This document shows, in pieces, positions 14,299 through 23,195 of a stretch of 56,709 nt of DNA; positions within the stretch are counted from its first letter, which is position 1, and every line of letters begins with the position of its first letter. A model generated the notes under the pieces. That model searched no databases. It was not told where the DNA came from and saw only the letters and a list, made by a program, of their open reading frames with translations. Source of the DNA: a virus. The translations under genes and the position numbers were made by a program. The DNA lies in IMG/VR virus record IMGVR_UViG_3300047276_000460, positions 1 through 56,709 of that record; one strand, given 5' to 3'.

Positions 14299-15054
14299 AT
14301 GCCAAGTCCGCGCGCACGTGTTGCAAAAGCAGTGATTGACTGGGTTGCAGATGCCGCAGAACGTCTCGCCAATCGTGATTTGTTTGCCGCAAAAAGTGTT
14401 GTCCGCGAGGGGAGTGCGCCTCGGCGCGTGTATACCGGTACATCGAAGGACAAAGATTTTACGGCGTTTCGGGTACCTCGGAATGGCACTTGGTTCGCTG
14501 CCGATCCGAAGGAGGCTTCAGCGTACGCACTTCAAAATGATAGCATGGATTGGAAACGAGACCCAACTGGTCCAAATCCGTGGTCGATGAAAGAAACTAA
14601 TCGCGCTTCACGTGTGATGCCCGCGTATCTGAACATCCAAAACCCCATGCGATACCCCAATCCTAGTGATATGCACGAGCACGTGATGAGCCTCGCCGGG
14701 CAGAACTACAAGCGAGGCCAAGGCATGCTGTTCGATCAACTGCGTGCTAAGGGACATGATGGCGTCATTTTGGGCGATGACGATGTTTTCGTCGTGCTGC
14801 GCGACCCTACCCAAATTAAATCCGCAATCGGAAATCGTGGGACATTTGATCCCCGCGAAAAAGATATTCATAAGGCGCGAGGCGGCCTCGCTGTGAAGCC
14901 CGTCTGGGGCAAGAAGCGCCCCAAAGACCTCGGGAAGCCGAAGAGCCTCTCCGTCAAAAAGAAAGCCGCAGCCAAGCGTCGTGCTGAAGCCGCTGGCCGA
15001 CCCTATCCAAATCTCGTCGATAATATGGCTGTCGCGCGCAAGAAAGGTAAGTGA
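14299..15054 (+). CDS. Putative ADP-ribosyltransferase-like (ART-PolyVal type) protein
   Basis: 251 residues from the ATG at 14299, just after the previous stop. Residues about 40-180 follow the ART-like domain of phage polyvalent proteins: VYTGTSKDKDFTAFRV, WFAADPKEASAYALQ, VMPAYLNIQNPMRYP, GHDGVILGDDDVFVVLRDPT, QIKSAIGNRGTFDPREKDI. The C-terminal 70 residues are Lys/Arg-rich with one GGLA motif. The ART core uses more A/T-ending codons than its neighbours, a sign of recent acquisition. It may be packaged and modify a host target on entry; activity unproven. Confidence 0.65.
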   Translation: MPSPRARVAKAVIDWVADAAERLANRDLFAAKSVVREGSAPRRVYTGTSKDKDFTAFRVPRNGTWFAADPKEASAYALQNDSMDWKRDPTGPNPWSMKETNRASRVMPAYLNIQNPMRYPNPSDMHEHVMSLAGQNYKRGQGMLFDQLRAKGHDGVILGDDDVFVVLRDPTQIKSAIGNRGTFDPREKDIHKARGGLAVKPVWGKKRPKDLGKPKSLSVKKKAAAKRRAEAAGRPYPNLVDNMAVARKKGK

Positions 15055-15055
15055 C

Positions 15056-15574
15056 ATGGACGGTTTCAAGAACAGCACGAAAACGCAGTACATGAAGGGC
15101 GGAGCCTGTGACGGCTACGCCAAGGGCGGCAGCGTCAAGGGCGCAGCCAAGATCGCCAAGGTCATGGGCGAGTTCAAGTCCGGCAAGCTGCACAGCGGCT
15201 CGAAGAAAGGCCCCGAAGTCACCAACCCGAAGCAGGCCGTCGCCATCGCCTTGAGCGAGGCGCGCAAGGCCGGTGCCAAGGTGCCGATGAAAAAGGGTGG
15301 CGGCGGCTCGGTCGAAGCTGACGACGTCCTGATGTCGCGCATGTCGAAGGATGAGATGGCGCAGGGTGCCAAGGGTGTCCGCATGGCGCGCGAGCGCATG
15401 TCCAAGGAGCGCATTAACGTGCCCGCGAAAAAGCTGCCGCCGAAGGCAGTTCCCGTCGCGCCGAAGCGCCCGCTGGTTGAGGCGAAGGGCTACGGTCCTG
15501 CGTCCAGCCTGAGCATTCCGTTGAAAAAGGGCGGCCTGTCCGCGATGCCGAAAGGCAAAGGCGGCAAATGCTGA
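15056..15574 (+). CDS. DUF6496-like basic protein (172 aa)
   Basis: Starts MDGFKNSTKTQYMKGG one base after the previous stop. Residues about 28-70 (KVMGEFKSGKLHSGSKKG then NPKQAVAIALSEARKAG) match the DUF6496 pattern widespread in phages and bacteria. The protein is very basic with repeated Gly-Gly motifs (MKGGAC, AKGGSV, KKGGLS) and ends GKGGKC. It is probably a packaged, DNA-associated protein; function unknown. Confidence 0.7.
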   Translation: MDGFKNSTKTQYMKGGACDGYAKGGSVKGAAKIAKVMGEFKSGKLHSGSKKGPEVTNPKQAVAIALSEARKAGAKVPMKKGGGGSVEADDVLMSRMSKDEMAQGAKGVRMARERMSKERINVPAKKLPPKAVPVAPKRPLVEAKGYGPASSLSIPLKKGGLSAMPKGKGGKC

Positions 15575-15582
15575 ACGGGGGT

Positions 15583-15609
15583 GGGCGGTTGGCTTGATGC
15601 CGACCGCCC
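15583..15609 (+). terminator. Hairpin overlapping a promoter
   Basis: GGGCGGTTGGC and GCCGACCGCCC form an 11-bp stem with one G-T pair and a five-base loop. The -35 box of the promoter at 15594 lies in the loop. No T-run follows. It would reduce read-through from the head block before the tail operon starts. Confidence 0.5.
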
Positions 15610-15622
15610 GATCCTGTATAAG
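15594..15622 (+). promoter_or_regulatory. Candidate promoter for the adaptor and tail genes
   Basis: TTGATG at 15594-15599, 17-base spacer, TATAAG at 15617-15622, a good sigma-70 match. Predicted start near 15629, about 58 bases before the ATG at 15687. It lies in a 112-base gap between the internal-protein genes and the adaptor gene. Confidence 0.55.
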
Positions 15623-15686
15623 ACCCGCGCCAGAGATGTTCGCCTCAAGTGGCGAGCTGCTGCGATGACCAAGCGAGCAACATCTT

Positions 15687-16673
15687 ATGGCCTATAGCGG
15701 CACCGTATCTCAGACTGTTTTCAACACCCGCAAGGTGATCGACAACGCCGTGCGGCGGTGCAAACTGACTGCGCAGCAGATCAGTGCCGAGCATCTCGAC
15801 ATCGCGAACGATCAGCTCTACCTCTTGCTGTCGAGCCTCTCCAATCGCGGCATTCAACTCTGGTGCATCGAAAAGCAAATCTACCCGCTGTATAACGGCG
15901 TGGGCGACATCACACTCGATGTCGGCACCCTCGACGTCCTCAACAGCAACCTGCGCTGGCTGCAACAGGTCACCGGCATCAATTACGACACGGCGACGTA
16001 CCGCGAGGTGGACTTCACGTCTCCAGCGTTCGTGACGACGGTTGGCGTCCTCTGGGCGGCTGCATCCGTGCCGCTGGTGCTTGAGCGGAGCGATGACAAC
16101 GTCATTTGGGAGACCGTGCAAACTGAAACCCCTTCAGCAACAGCGGGGCAGTGGACTTGGTTCGATCTCGAAAGCAGCGTAGCCTCACGGTACTTCCGCG
16201 TGCGGGCAACCAGCGGCACCCTCGGTTTCAGTCAGATTTACCTCGGAAACACGCCGACGGAAATCCCGCTCGCGCGGATGAACAGGGACGATTACACGAA
16301 CCTGCCGAACAAGAGCTTCCAGTCGAACAGGCCGTTGCAGTATTGGTTTGACCGACAGGTTCAGCAGCCGATCATGCACCTCTGGCCGGTCCCGAACGAG
16401 CAGGCCGAACTTTACCAGATCGTCCTCTGGCGTCAGCGCTACATCATGGACGTCGGCAGCATGACGCAGCAGATTGAGGTGCCGCAGCGTTGGTACGAAG
16501 CTATCGTCGCCATGCTCGCGGCACGGCTCGCAATGGAGTACGTCGAAGTCGATGCGCAGCTCATTCCGATGCTCGACCAGAAGGCCACAGAAGCCCTCTA
16601 TTACGCGCAACAGGAAGAGCAGGACAACAGCCCGATCATGATCGCGCCCAACATCTCGATGTACACCCGCTGA
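15687..16673 (+). CDS. Head-tail adaptor protein (P22 gp4-like) with inserted beta domain
   Basis: 328 residues. The N-terminus (TRKVIDNAVRRCKLTAQQIS) and C-terminus (VPQRWYEAIVAMLAARLAME and EALYYAQQEEQDNSPI) match helical adaptor proteins that close the portal after packaging. Residues about 105-185 form an inserted beta domain with a discoidin-like look (WTWFDLESSVASRYFRVRAT), a carbohydrate- or surface-binding fold in other proteins. Family is inferred from pattern; the insert suggests an exposed decoration on the connector. Confidence 0.7.
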   Translation: MAYSGTVSQTVFNTRKVIDNAVRRCKLTAQQISAEHLDIANDQLYLLLSSLSNRGIQLWCIEKQIYPLYNGVGDITLDVGTLDVLNSNLRWLQQVTGINYDTATYREVDFTSPAFVTTVGVLWAAASVPLVLERSDDNVIWETVQTETPSATAGQWTWFDLESSVASRYFRVRATSGTLGFSQIYLGNTPTEIPLARMNRDDYTNLPNKSFQSNRPLQYWFDRQVQQPIMHLWPVPNEQAELYQIVLWRQRYIMDVGSMTQQIEVPQRWYEAIVAMLAARLAMEYVEVDAQLIPMLDQKATEALYYAQQEEQDNSPIMIAPNISMYTR

Positions 16674-16903
16674 TGCCGGTTGAGGGCTATCTCGACACAC
16701 GCGGCAAGCAGTGGCTGGCGGTTGGCCTGTGCGACAGGTGCAAGCGGAAGTTTCCGCTCGAGGAACTGTGGAGCGACCGCAACAACCCCGGCCTGAAGGT
16801 GTGCCGCGACGACCTCGACGAGTACGACCCGTGGCGACTTCCGGTGCGCGAGGGCGAGCAAATCGCCCTGCGCTACCCGCGTCCAGATGTGGCGCTCGAC
16901 TGA
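16673..16903 (+). CDS. Small zinc-ribbon-like protein, copy A (76 aa)
   Basis: Its start overlaps the adaptor stop (TGATG). It has CDRCKRKF (Cys20, Cys23) and a later Cys44 in GLKVCRDDLDEYDPWRLP. The next gene has the same layout, so the two are tandem duplicates. The pattern LxTRGxxxLxxGxCxRCxRKFPL is common to both. This is probably a small structural or assembly protein; the metal site seems to lack one ligand unless Asp or His serves. Confidence 0.75.
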   Translation: MPVEGYLDTRGKQWLAVGLCDRCKRKFPLEELWSDRNNPGLKVCRDDLDEYDPWRLPVREGEQIALRYPRPDVALD

Positions 16904-17223
16904 TGCCGCTGTATCTCAATACGCGCGGGCGCACCTCGCTCGGGATCGGCATCTGCTCGCGCTGTAGCCGCAAGTTCCCGCTCGACCTGCTCCAGCCGGA
17001 CCCGAATTACCCCGGCCTGCGCGTGTGCGACAAAGACAAGGACCATTTCGATCCGTACCGGCTTCCTGCGCGGCAGCCGGACAACATCGGCCTCCCGTTT
17101 TCGCGCCCAGACGTACCAATCCCCACCAACCCTGCGGGCGTCATCGCGCAGAACGAAGACCAGTTTCTCATCACCGAGGACAACGACGATTTCATCATTT
17201 TCTTCGAGGATGAAGAACTGTGA
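16903..17223 (+). CDS. Small zinc-ribbon-like protein, copy B with acidic tail (106 aa)
   Basis: Paralogue of the preceding gene: NTRGRTSLGIGICSRCSRKF, then GLRVCDKDKDHFDPYRLPAR. After about residue 72 it carries an extra 35-residue tail ending in a hydrophobic-acidic stretch (DNDDFIIFFEDEEL). The tail resembles the end strands that attach small proteins to tail parts. Its stop overlaps the GTG of fibre 1, so the tail may relate to fibre attachment. Inferred. Confidence 0.75.
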   Translation: MPLYLNTRGRTSLGIGICSRCSRKFPLDLLQPDPNYPGLRVCDKDKDHFDPYRLPARQPDNIGLPFSRPDVPIPTNPAGVIAQNEDQFLITEDNDDFIIFFEDEEL

Positions 17224-20200
17224 GCGTTCCTACAAATCTCATCCCGACCAAGATCACTGGGCTGCCTGAGTACGACGGCACGAGCCAGTTGGGCTTTTTC
17301 CCCTATGTCCTTGAGGGCCGCACGTACAAGGTTCAGTTCGCCCAGATCGCGGCGACAAGCGCGGTGCCGCCGACGCGGTCGATCAATACAGGCGTCGGTC
17401 TCGCAGGTGGCGGCAACCTCACGCAGGACCGGACGATCTACATCGCGAATGAGGGCGTCGGGTACGCCCAACTCAATAAAAGCGGCGTCGTGGCGGGTAC
17501 TTACGGCAATGCGCTTAACGTCCCAGCGATCACGGTGGACGATACCGGCCGCGTCACCAGCGTCGTCTCGACGCCAATTGTGCTGCCGCAGTACGTTCCA
17601 ACGTCGCGCACCATCACCGCAGGCACCGGCCTGTCGGGTGGCGGCGACCTGAGCACCAACCGCACGCTTTCTATCAATTTCTCGAGCGCGACGCCGCAAC
17701 CGCTGGGCGTTGCCACCGCAGGGTCAGGCACACAGGCAGCGCGGGACGACCACGTTCACCCCGCCGTCGATCTGTCCGACATCACGGAGACCCAAGGCGT
17801 GCTCCCCTTGGCCCGTGGCGGCACCGGCAACGCTCTGTCTCCCGTTGTCGGTGCCGTAGCCTATTCGAGCAGCGACAAGCTGTATCTGACGCCGACAGCA
17901 GGCAACGCTGGGCAGGTGCTGACGTCGGCGGGCGGCGTCGGCGCCCCGTACTGGCAGACGATCACAGGCACCGGCACCGTGACGAGCGTCAACCTGACGG
18001 CTGGCACTGGAATTAGCGTGGCTGGCGGCCCGATCACGACGGCAGGGTCGATTACGGTCACCAACACCGCCCCGGATCAGATCGTCTCGCTGACGGGCGC
18101 GGGGACGACCACCGTCACCGGCACATACCCTAATTTTACGATCACCTCGACGGACGCATACGGCGGCACCGTGACGTCTGTCGCCATGACTGTGCCGACA
18201 GGCTTGCAGGTCACAGGCTCGCCCATCACGACTAGCGGCACGTTGGCCGTGTCGCTCCAGAGCGGGTACTCCATCCCCACGACGGCAAGTCAAGCCAACT
18301 GGGACACGGCCTACACCGACCGCTTGAAGTGGGACGGCGGTGCGACGGGTCTCGTTGCGGCAACGGGCCGCACGTCCCTCGGTGCGACCACCGTCGGCGG
18401 CAACTTCTTCACGCTGACCAACCCATCGGCCATCACTTTCCCGCGCATCAATGCCGACAACACGGTCAGCGCGCTCGACGCGGCCTCCTTCCGCACGGCC
18501 ATCGGTGCAGGCACTGGCAGCGGCACCGTGACGTCTGTCAATGTCTCGGGCAACACCACCGGCCTGACGTTCACGGGTGGCCCGATCACGACGTCCGGCA
18601 CCCTGACGCTGGGTGGCACCCTTGTGGTGGCGAACGGCGGCACAGGGGCGACGACGGCTGCCGGTGCGCGCACGAACCTCGGCGCTGCGGCCTCTGGGGC
18701 GAACAGCGACATCACGTCGATGTCGGGCATCACCGGCTCTATCGGCTCGCCGACATACATCCAGTTCGGAAACGGCTCAGGCACCACGCTGGCTGCGGGC
18801 CGCATGTGGTACGACCAGACCACCGGCTCGCTCAACATGGGCATGGGCGGCGGGAACATCACGCAGCAGATCGGCGAAGAGCTGTTCGTCTACGGCAAGG
18901 CGTCTGCGGCCATCACTGACAGCCCCCTCCAGATCGTCTACCAGACGGGCACTGTCGGCGCGTCGGGCGTCATCACCTTCGCCCCGACGGTCGCGGGGAT
19001 CACTGACGGCAACATGATCGTCGGGGTGGCGACGGAAAACATCGCGCTCAACGGCTTCGGCCGCGTGACGTCGTTCGGCATCGTCCATGGCATCACGACC
19101 AACGGCACCGCGTACGGCGAGGTCTGGGCTGACGGCGACGTCATCTGGTACAACCCAGTCACCGGCAACCCGACCAACGTCAAGCCGGTTGCGCCGAACA
19201 TCAAGGTGCAGGTCGGCATCCTCATCAAGGCGGGCAGCGGCGGCTCGGGGTCCATTCAGGTCGAGGTCAATCACGGCTCGGTCCTCGGCGGCACCGACAG
19301 CAACGTGCAGATCACGAGCGTCGCGAACAACGACCTTTTGCAGTACAGCAGCTCGCTCGGCTACTGGCGCAACGTCGCGCTGACGTCCACGGCTGTGACG
19401 TCTTTCAGCGGCGGCACGACCGGCCTCACGCCCTCCAGCGCGACGACGGGTGCAATCACGCTCGGCGGCACGCTCAACGTCGCCAATGGCGGCACAGGCC
19501 AGACTAGCTACACCAACGGCCAGCTCCTGATCGGTAACACTACCGGCAACACGCTGACAAAGGCGACGTTGACGGCAGGAACGAACATCAGCATCACCAA
19601 CGGCGCAGGCTCCATCACGATCAATGCGACGGACCAGTACACCGGCACGGTGACATCTGTCGCAGCTTCCGGGGGTACGACCGGGCTGACATTCACCGGC
19701 TCGCCGATCACGACGTCCGGCACGATCACGCTGGCGGGAACGCTGGGCGTCGCCAACGGTGGCACCGGAGCGACGACGCTCACCTCGGGCTATTTGGTCA
19801 AGGGCAATGGCGCGTCGGCGGTCAGCGCGTCTGTTGTGTACGACAACGGCACGAACGTCGGCATCGGTACGAGTTCGCCGAGCGCGAAGCTGCACGTTCG
19901 CCCTACGACCGACGTGAACCATCTGTTTTCGTTCTCGGGCGCTGCCGCGACGTATCTGGCCGTCAACGACGCCAGTTCGGCCTACGTCGATTGCCTCAAG
20001 TACGCGAATACGTTCCAGTTTTACACTGCCTCCACAGAGCGGATGCGCATTCTCGCCTCGGGCAACGTCGGGGTCGGGACGAGTTCGCCCAACTCTAAGC
20101 TGGAGGTTTTTGGCGGAAACGTCCGCTCCGCACTCGCAAGCGCGTCGAGTGCAACCCTGCGCGGCTTCGTCATGGCCTCGGACAGCACCGAGTTTGCCAG

Positions 20201-21464
20201 CCTCAAGGCGGAGGCATCCTCGGGTGAAACGCGCCTCACCTCTGGGTTCACGGCATTTGGTGGGTACACGACGTTCTACACCAATGGCTCCGAACGCGCC
20301 CGCATCGACAGCAGCGGCAACGTCGGGATCGGAACGACCAGCCCCTCATCCTTCGGCGGGTACACCAGCCTCACTGTCAGCAACCCCACAAATGGTGGTT
20401 TGGTTGAGGCGACAAACGGAACTCGCACGATCCGAATGCAGTCGCAGGCATCGGGCAGCGCGCTGATCGGAACGACCACCTCGCACAGCCTTGGCATCAT
20501 GACCGCTGGCGTGGAGCGGGTCACCCTCGATACCAGCGGCAACGTGGGGATCGCAACCACGACACCACAGCGCCCCCTGCACGTCTTTTATGACAGCGCG
20601 GTCACAGGTCAGTACACGATGGTCTTGCAGGGGAGGACTGGCGGCTACGGTGCAGGCGTCAGCTTCCAATCAAACCTGACTGGTGGATCGCTCGCCGAAA
20701 TGGCGCGCATCACGGCTGACGGCGAAGACGCATGGAACACGACCGCATCGACGCAAGATGCTGGCCTGCGCTTCTACACGTCGCTTGATGGCACGGTCGC
20801 TGAGAAAATGCGGATCACCTCAGCGGGCAACGTCGGGATTGGGACGACTGCGCCTAGCTACACGCTGGATGTCCGCACTAACGCGAGCAACGCACTGCGT
20901 GTTGGCTCCTCAAGCAACGCTTTTGGTACACTCCTGTCATGGGACAATCCATCGGGCGAAGCGCGCCTCACGTCACTGGGGGCCTATTCTCTTACATTCG
21001 GCACCAACTCCACTGAGCGCATGCGCATCGACAGCAGCGGCAACGTCGGGATCGGGACGAGTTCTCCGGTTAGTAAGCTGCACGTCAACACGTCAACAGG
21101 GGCTATCTACTCCACTACCGGAAACGATGCGGGTGGAACCCAAATCGGTGTTGACACCTCAGGTGTCTCTGTTCTGTCCGCCTATGCCACCAATGCAATT
21201 CGCTTTGGTTACAACAGCGGCTCGACCTTTGTTGAGACAATGCGCCTCAGTGCCAGCGGCAATCTCAGCATCGGGACAACTTCGCCGGGGACTGGCACCA
21301 TCCTTGATGTACAGTCCACCACAAAGGGCGTGCGCTTCCCGAACATGACGACGACGCAGAAAAACGCGATCACGCCTGCGGCTGGCACCGTTGTCTTCGA
21401 CACCACGCTTGGCAAGCTGTGCCTCTACACTGGTGCGGCGTGGCAGACGATTACCTCAGCTTAA
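17220..21464 (+). CDS. Tail fibre 1 (1414 aa)
   Basis: GTG start overlapping the previous stop. The N-terminal about 60 residues (TKITGLPEYDGTSQLGFFPY) look like a virion-attachment domain. Residues about 60-880 are built of fibre repeats with GTVTSV, GLTFTGGPITTSGT and NGGTGATT motifs. The C-terminal 540 residues hold seven repeats of the SGNVGIGTSSP type, spaced about 60-90 residues, as in many phage fibres and bacterial adhesins. It ends GTVVFDTTLGKLCLYTGAAW; no S74 self-cleaving chaperone domain is seen. Expected role is trimeric host recognition. Confidence 0.88.
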   Translation: MSVPTNLIPTKITGLPEYDGTSQLGFFPYVLEGRTYKVQFAQIAATSAVPPTRSINTGVGLAGGGNLTQDRTIYIANEGVGYAQLNKSGVVAGTYGNALNVPAITVDDTGRVTSVVSTPIVLPQYVPTSRTITAGTGLSGGGDLSTNRTLSINFSSATPQPLGVATAGSGTQAARDDHVHPAVDLSDITETQGVLPLARGGTGNALSPVVGAVAYSSSDKLYLTPTAGNAGQVLTSAGGVGAPYWQTITGTGTVTSVNLTAGTGISVAGGPITTAGSITVTNTAPDQIVSLTGAGTTTVTGTYPNFTITSTDAYGGTVTSVAMTVPTGLQVTGSPITTSGTLAVSLQSGYSIPTTASQANWDTAYTDRLKWDGGATGLVAATGRTSLGATTVGGNFFTLTNPSAITFPRINADNTVSALDAASFRTAIGAGTGSGTVTSVNVSGNTTGLTFTGGPITTSGTLTLGGTLVVANGGTGATTAAGARTNLGAAASGANSDITSMSGITGSIGSPTYIQFGNGSGTTLAAGRMWYDQTTGSLNMGMGGGNITQQIGEELFVYGKASAAITDSPLQIVYQTGTVGASGVITFAPTVAGITDGNMIVGVATENIALNGFGRVTSFGIVHGITTNGTAYGEVWADGDVIWYNPVTGNPTNVKPVAPNIKVQVGILIKAGSGGSGSIQVEVNHGSVLGGTDSNVQITSVANNDLLQYSSSLGYWRNVALTSTAVTSFSGGTTGLTPSSATTGAITLGGTLNVANGGTGQTSYTNGQLLIGNTTGNTLTKATLTAGTNISITNGAGSITINATDQYTGTVTSVAASGGTTGLTFTGSPITTSGTITLAGTLGVANGGTGATTLTSGYLVKGNGASAVSASVVYDNGTNVGIGTSSPSAKLHVRPTTDVNHLFSFSGAAATYLAVNDASSAYVDCLKYANTFQFYTASTERMRILASGNVGVGTSSPNSKLEVFGGNVRSALASASSATLRGFVMASDSTEFASLKAEASSGETRLTSGFTAFGGYTTFYTNGSERARIDSSGNVGIGTTSPSSFGGYTSLTVSNPTNGGLVEATNGTRTIRMQSQASGSALIGTTTSHSLGIMTAGVERVTLDTSGNVGIATTTPQRPLHVFYDSAVTGQYTMVLQGRTGGYGAGVSFQSNLTGGSLAEMARITADGEDAWNTTASTQDAGLRFYTSLDGTVAEKMRITSAGNVGIGTTAPSYTLDVRTNASNALRVGSSSNAFGTLLSWDNPSGEARLTSLGAYSLTFGTNSTERMRIDSSGNVGIGTSSPVSKLHVNTSTGAIYSTTGNDAGGTQIGVDTSGVSVLSAYATNAIRFGYNSGSTFVETMRLSASGNLSIGTTSPGTGTILDVQSTTKGVRFPNMTTTQKNAITPAAGTVVFDTTLGKLCLYTGAAWQTITSA

Positions 21465-21477
21465 AGGAGAAACTGAT

Positions 21478-21807
21478 ATGCCTACCACGTACACTTGGGC
21501 CGTCGTGCAGATGGACGCCTACCCCGAAGCCGATGGCGAAACCGATGTGGTCTTCATGGTACATTGGCTGCTCTCCGGCACGGACGGCACGTACGCTGGC
21601 TCCGTCTACGGCACGCAGTCTGTGTCGCTCGACCCGGCTGCGCCGTTCACGCCCTATGCCGCTCTCACTGAGGCGCAGGTCATCGGCTGGGTGCAGGGCG
21701 CGATGGGCGAAGAGCAGGTTGCCGCTTACGAAGCCAACGTCGCGCAGCAGATTGCAGACCAGATCAATCCTCCGGTGATCACGCCGCCGCTTCCGTGGAG
21801 CGCATAA
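21478..21807 (+). CDS. Small tail-associated protein (109 aa)
   Basis: ATG at 21478 after AAGGAGAAA. The sequence TTYTWAVVQMDAYPEADGET then VVFMVHWLLSGTDGTYAGSV belongs to a family found beside fibre genes in many phages (I believe DUF7936). It may be a fibre chaperone or a virion protein; neither is shown. A frame extending upstream overlaps the fibre end and is not used. Confidence 0.75.
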   Translation: MPTTYTWAVVQMDAYPEADGETDVVFMVHWLLSGTDGTYAGSVYGTQSVSLDPAAPFTPYAALTEAQVIGWVQGAMGEEQVAAYEANVAQQIADQINPPVITPPLPWSA

Positions 21808-22169
21808 TGATCGAGCAACTCATCAGCCGTGTCTTTTACGCGCGCAACGTCGCCCACTACGAGCACTGGCGCGCGACAGGCACAGGCAGTTTCTCCCGCC
21901 ACATGGCTCTTGGGAGCTTTTACGAAGAAGTCATCGAGGCAATTGACGATCTCGTTGAGGCCTATCAGGGCGCCTTCGATCTCATCGGCAGCATTCCTGC
22001 GCCTGAAGCTCCGAAGAACGATATTCTGAAGCTCTTGCAGGCCGACGCCGACTGGATCGAAGAAAACCACGAGGACATCTGTAAGGGTAATCGTGCTGTC
22101 GCAAACTTGATCGACAGTCTGACAGGCGTGTACCTTTCGACGATCTACAAACTGCGCAATCTGAAGTAA
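21807..22169 (+). CDS. DUF5856-like helical protein (120 aa)
   Basis: ATG at 21807 overlaps the previous stop. All-helical: MIEQLISRVFYARNVAHYEH, then ALGSFYEEVIEAIDDLVEAY, then LLQADADWIEENHEDICKGN. The spacing of Glu/His/Asp in four helices is ferritin-like and fits phage DUF5856. The function is unknown; a Dps-like or oxidative-protection role is only a guess from the fold. Confidence 0.72.
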   Translation: MIEQLISRVFYARNVAHYEHWRATGTGSFSRHMALGSFYEEVIEAIDDLVEAYQGAFDLIGSIPAPEAPKNDILKLLQADADWIEENHEDICKGNRAVANLIDSLTGVYLSTIYKLRNLK

Positions 22170-22180
22170 GGGTGGGTGAA

Positions 22181-22438
22181 ATGGACTTTCAGGTGTTGTT
22201 CAACGTCGCGGTGTGCGTCGCTGGTTTCTTCGGAGGTTGGACGCTCAACCGAATTTACACGGCCATTGACCGGCTCGACAGCGACGTGAGAACGATGCCT
22301 CTTACGTACGTCTCTAAGGACGATTTCAAGGATGCGATCCGCGACTTGAAGGATGACATGCACGCGGGCTTCGACAAGATCGACACCAATATCGGCACGC
22401 TCTTCAAACGCCTCGACCGCAAGGAAGACAAGCAGTGA
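22181..22438 (+). CDS. Membrane-anchored coiled-coil protein of the lysis cassette (85 aa)
   Basis: N-terminal membrane helix (VLFNVAVCVAGFFGGWTL) followed by a helical charged tail (KDAIRDLKDDMHAGFDKIDT). The layout resembles XhlA-type or holin-accessory proteins. I prefer ATG 22181; a GTG at 22172 is possible. Its stop overlaps the endolysin start, and it opens the lysis cassette. It may be a holin or antiholin partner. Confidence 0.7.
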   Translation: MDFQVLFNVAVCVAGFFGGWTLNRIYTAIDRLDSDVRTMPLTYVSKDDFKDAIRDLKDDMHAGFDKIDTNIGTLFKRLDRKEDKQ

Positions 22439-22974
22439 CAGCCGCCAACTTCAAGCCCAGCTTGAAGGAACTTCTGCACCATGAAGGTGGTTTCGTTAAC
22501 CATCCGGCTGATCCGGGTGGGATGACGAACCTTGGCGTCACGCGCGAGACATACGAGGGGTGGGTCGGGCATCCTGTGAACGAAGCGATCATGCGCAAAC
22601 TCACGCCCGAACTTGTCGGCCCGCTGTACAAGAAGAAGTATTGGGACGTGCTGCGTTGCGACGCGCTCCCGACGGGCCTTGATCTGTGCGTTTTTGACTT
22701 CGGCGTGAACGCCGGAACCAGCCGATCTGGACGGTATCTACAGAGGCTCGTGGGAGCCACGCCTGACGGCGTCGTCGGGCCAGCCACAGTGCAGGCGGTC
22801 GAAACCAAACGCGCAACCGTCGGCACGGTCGCCCTGATCGAGCAGTTCCAAGAGGCGCGCCGCTCGTACTATCGCCAGCTTCCGACGTTCCCGACATTCG
22901 GTCGCGGCTGGCTGCGCCGCGTCGATGAAGTTGAGCGGACGGCCAAAAAGATGGCAAAAGAGGGTATCAAGTGA
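22435..22974 (+). CDS. Endolysin, glycoside hydrolase 108 (muramidase)
   Basis: 179 residues. The catalytic glutamate is Glu17 in HHEGGFVNHPADPGGMTNLG, followed by VTRETY, the signature of GH108 muramidases. Residues about 95-170 match the PG_binding_3 domain (LQRLVGATPDGVVGPATVQA). No signal peptide or N-terminal membrane anchor is seen, so release through a holin is expected. GTG start overlapping the previous stop. The cassette order, with holin and spanins after it, is standard. Confidence 0.92.
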   Translation: MTAANFKPSLKELLHHEGGFVNHPADPGGMTNLGVTRETYEGWVGHPVNEAIMRKLTPELVGPLYKKKYWDVLRCDALPTGLDLCVFDFGVNAGTSRSGRYLQRLVGATPDGVVGPATVQAVETKRATVGTVALIEQFQEARRSYYRQLPTFPTFGRGWLRRVDEVERTAKKMAKEGIK

Positions 22975-23195
22975 CAATGCTCGGTGCCTTCGAAGAGAAA
23001 ACGCGGCGCTTTATCCGACTGTGGTGGCGCCCGATTACCTGCATTGGGATCGCGGGTGGCGTCGTGCTGAACGCAGTCATTCTTCCCGCGATCAGCGGCG
23101 AACCTATCAATATGACCGACTTTGCGGCGACGATTGCAGCTTGCGCTACCGCGTTTGCAGTTCGGGAATGGGGGAAGATCAATGGGGCTGAGTAG
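22971..23195 (+). CDS. Holin (3TM-type family)
   Basis: 74 residues. Starts at GTG 22971, or possibly ATG 22977. LWWRPITCIGIAGGVVLNAV and FAATIAACATAFAVREWGKI are two clear membrane segments. The pattern RPxTxxxxxGGVVxNxxxLPxxxG matches the 3TM holin family of alphaproteobacterial phages and gene transfer agents. It should make the inner-membrane lesions that release the endolysin. It overlaps the spanin start. Confidence 0.8.
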   Translation: MTMLGAFEEKTRRFIRLWWRPITCIGIAGGVVLNAVILPAISGEPINMTDFAATIAACATAFAVREWGKINGAE

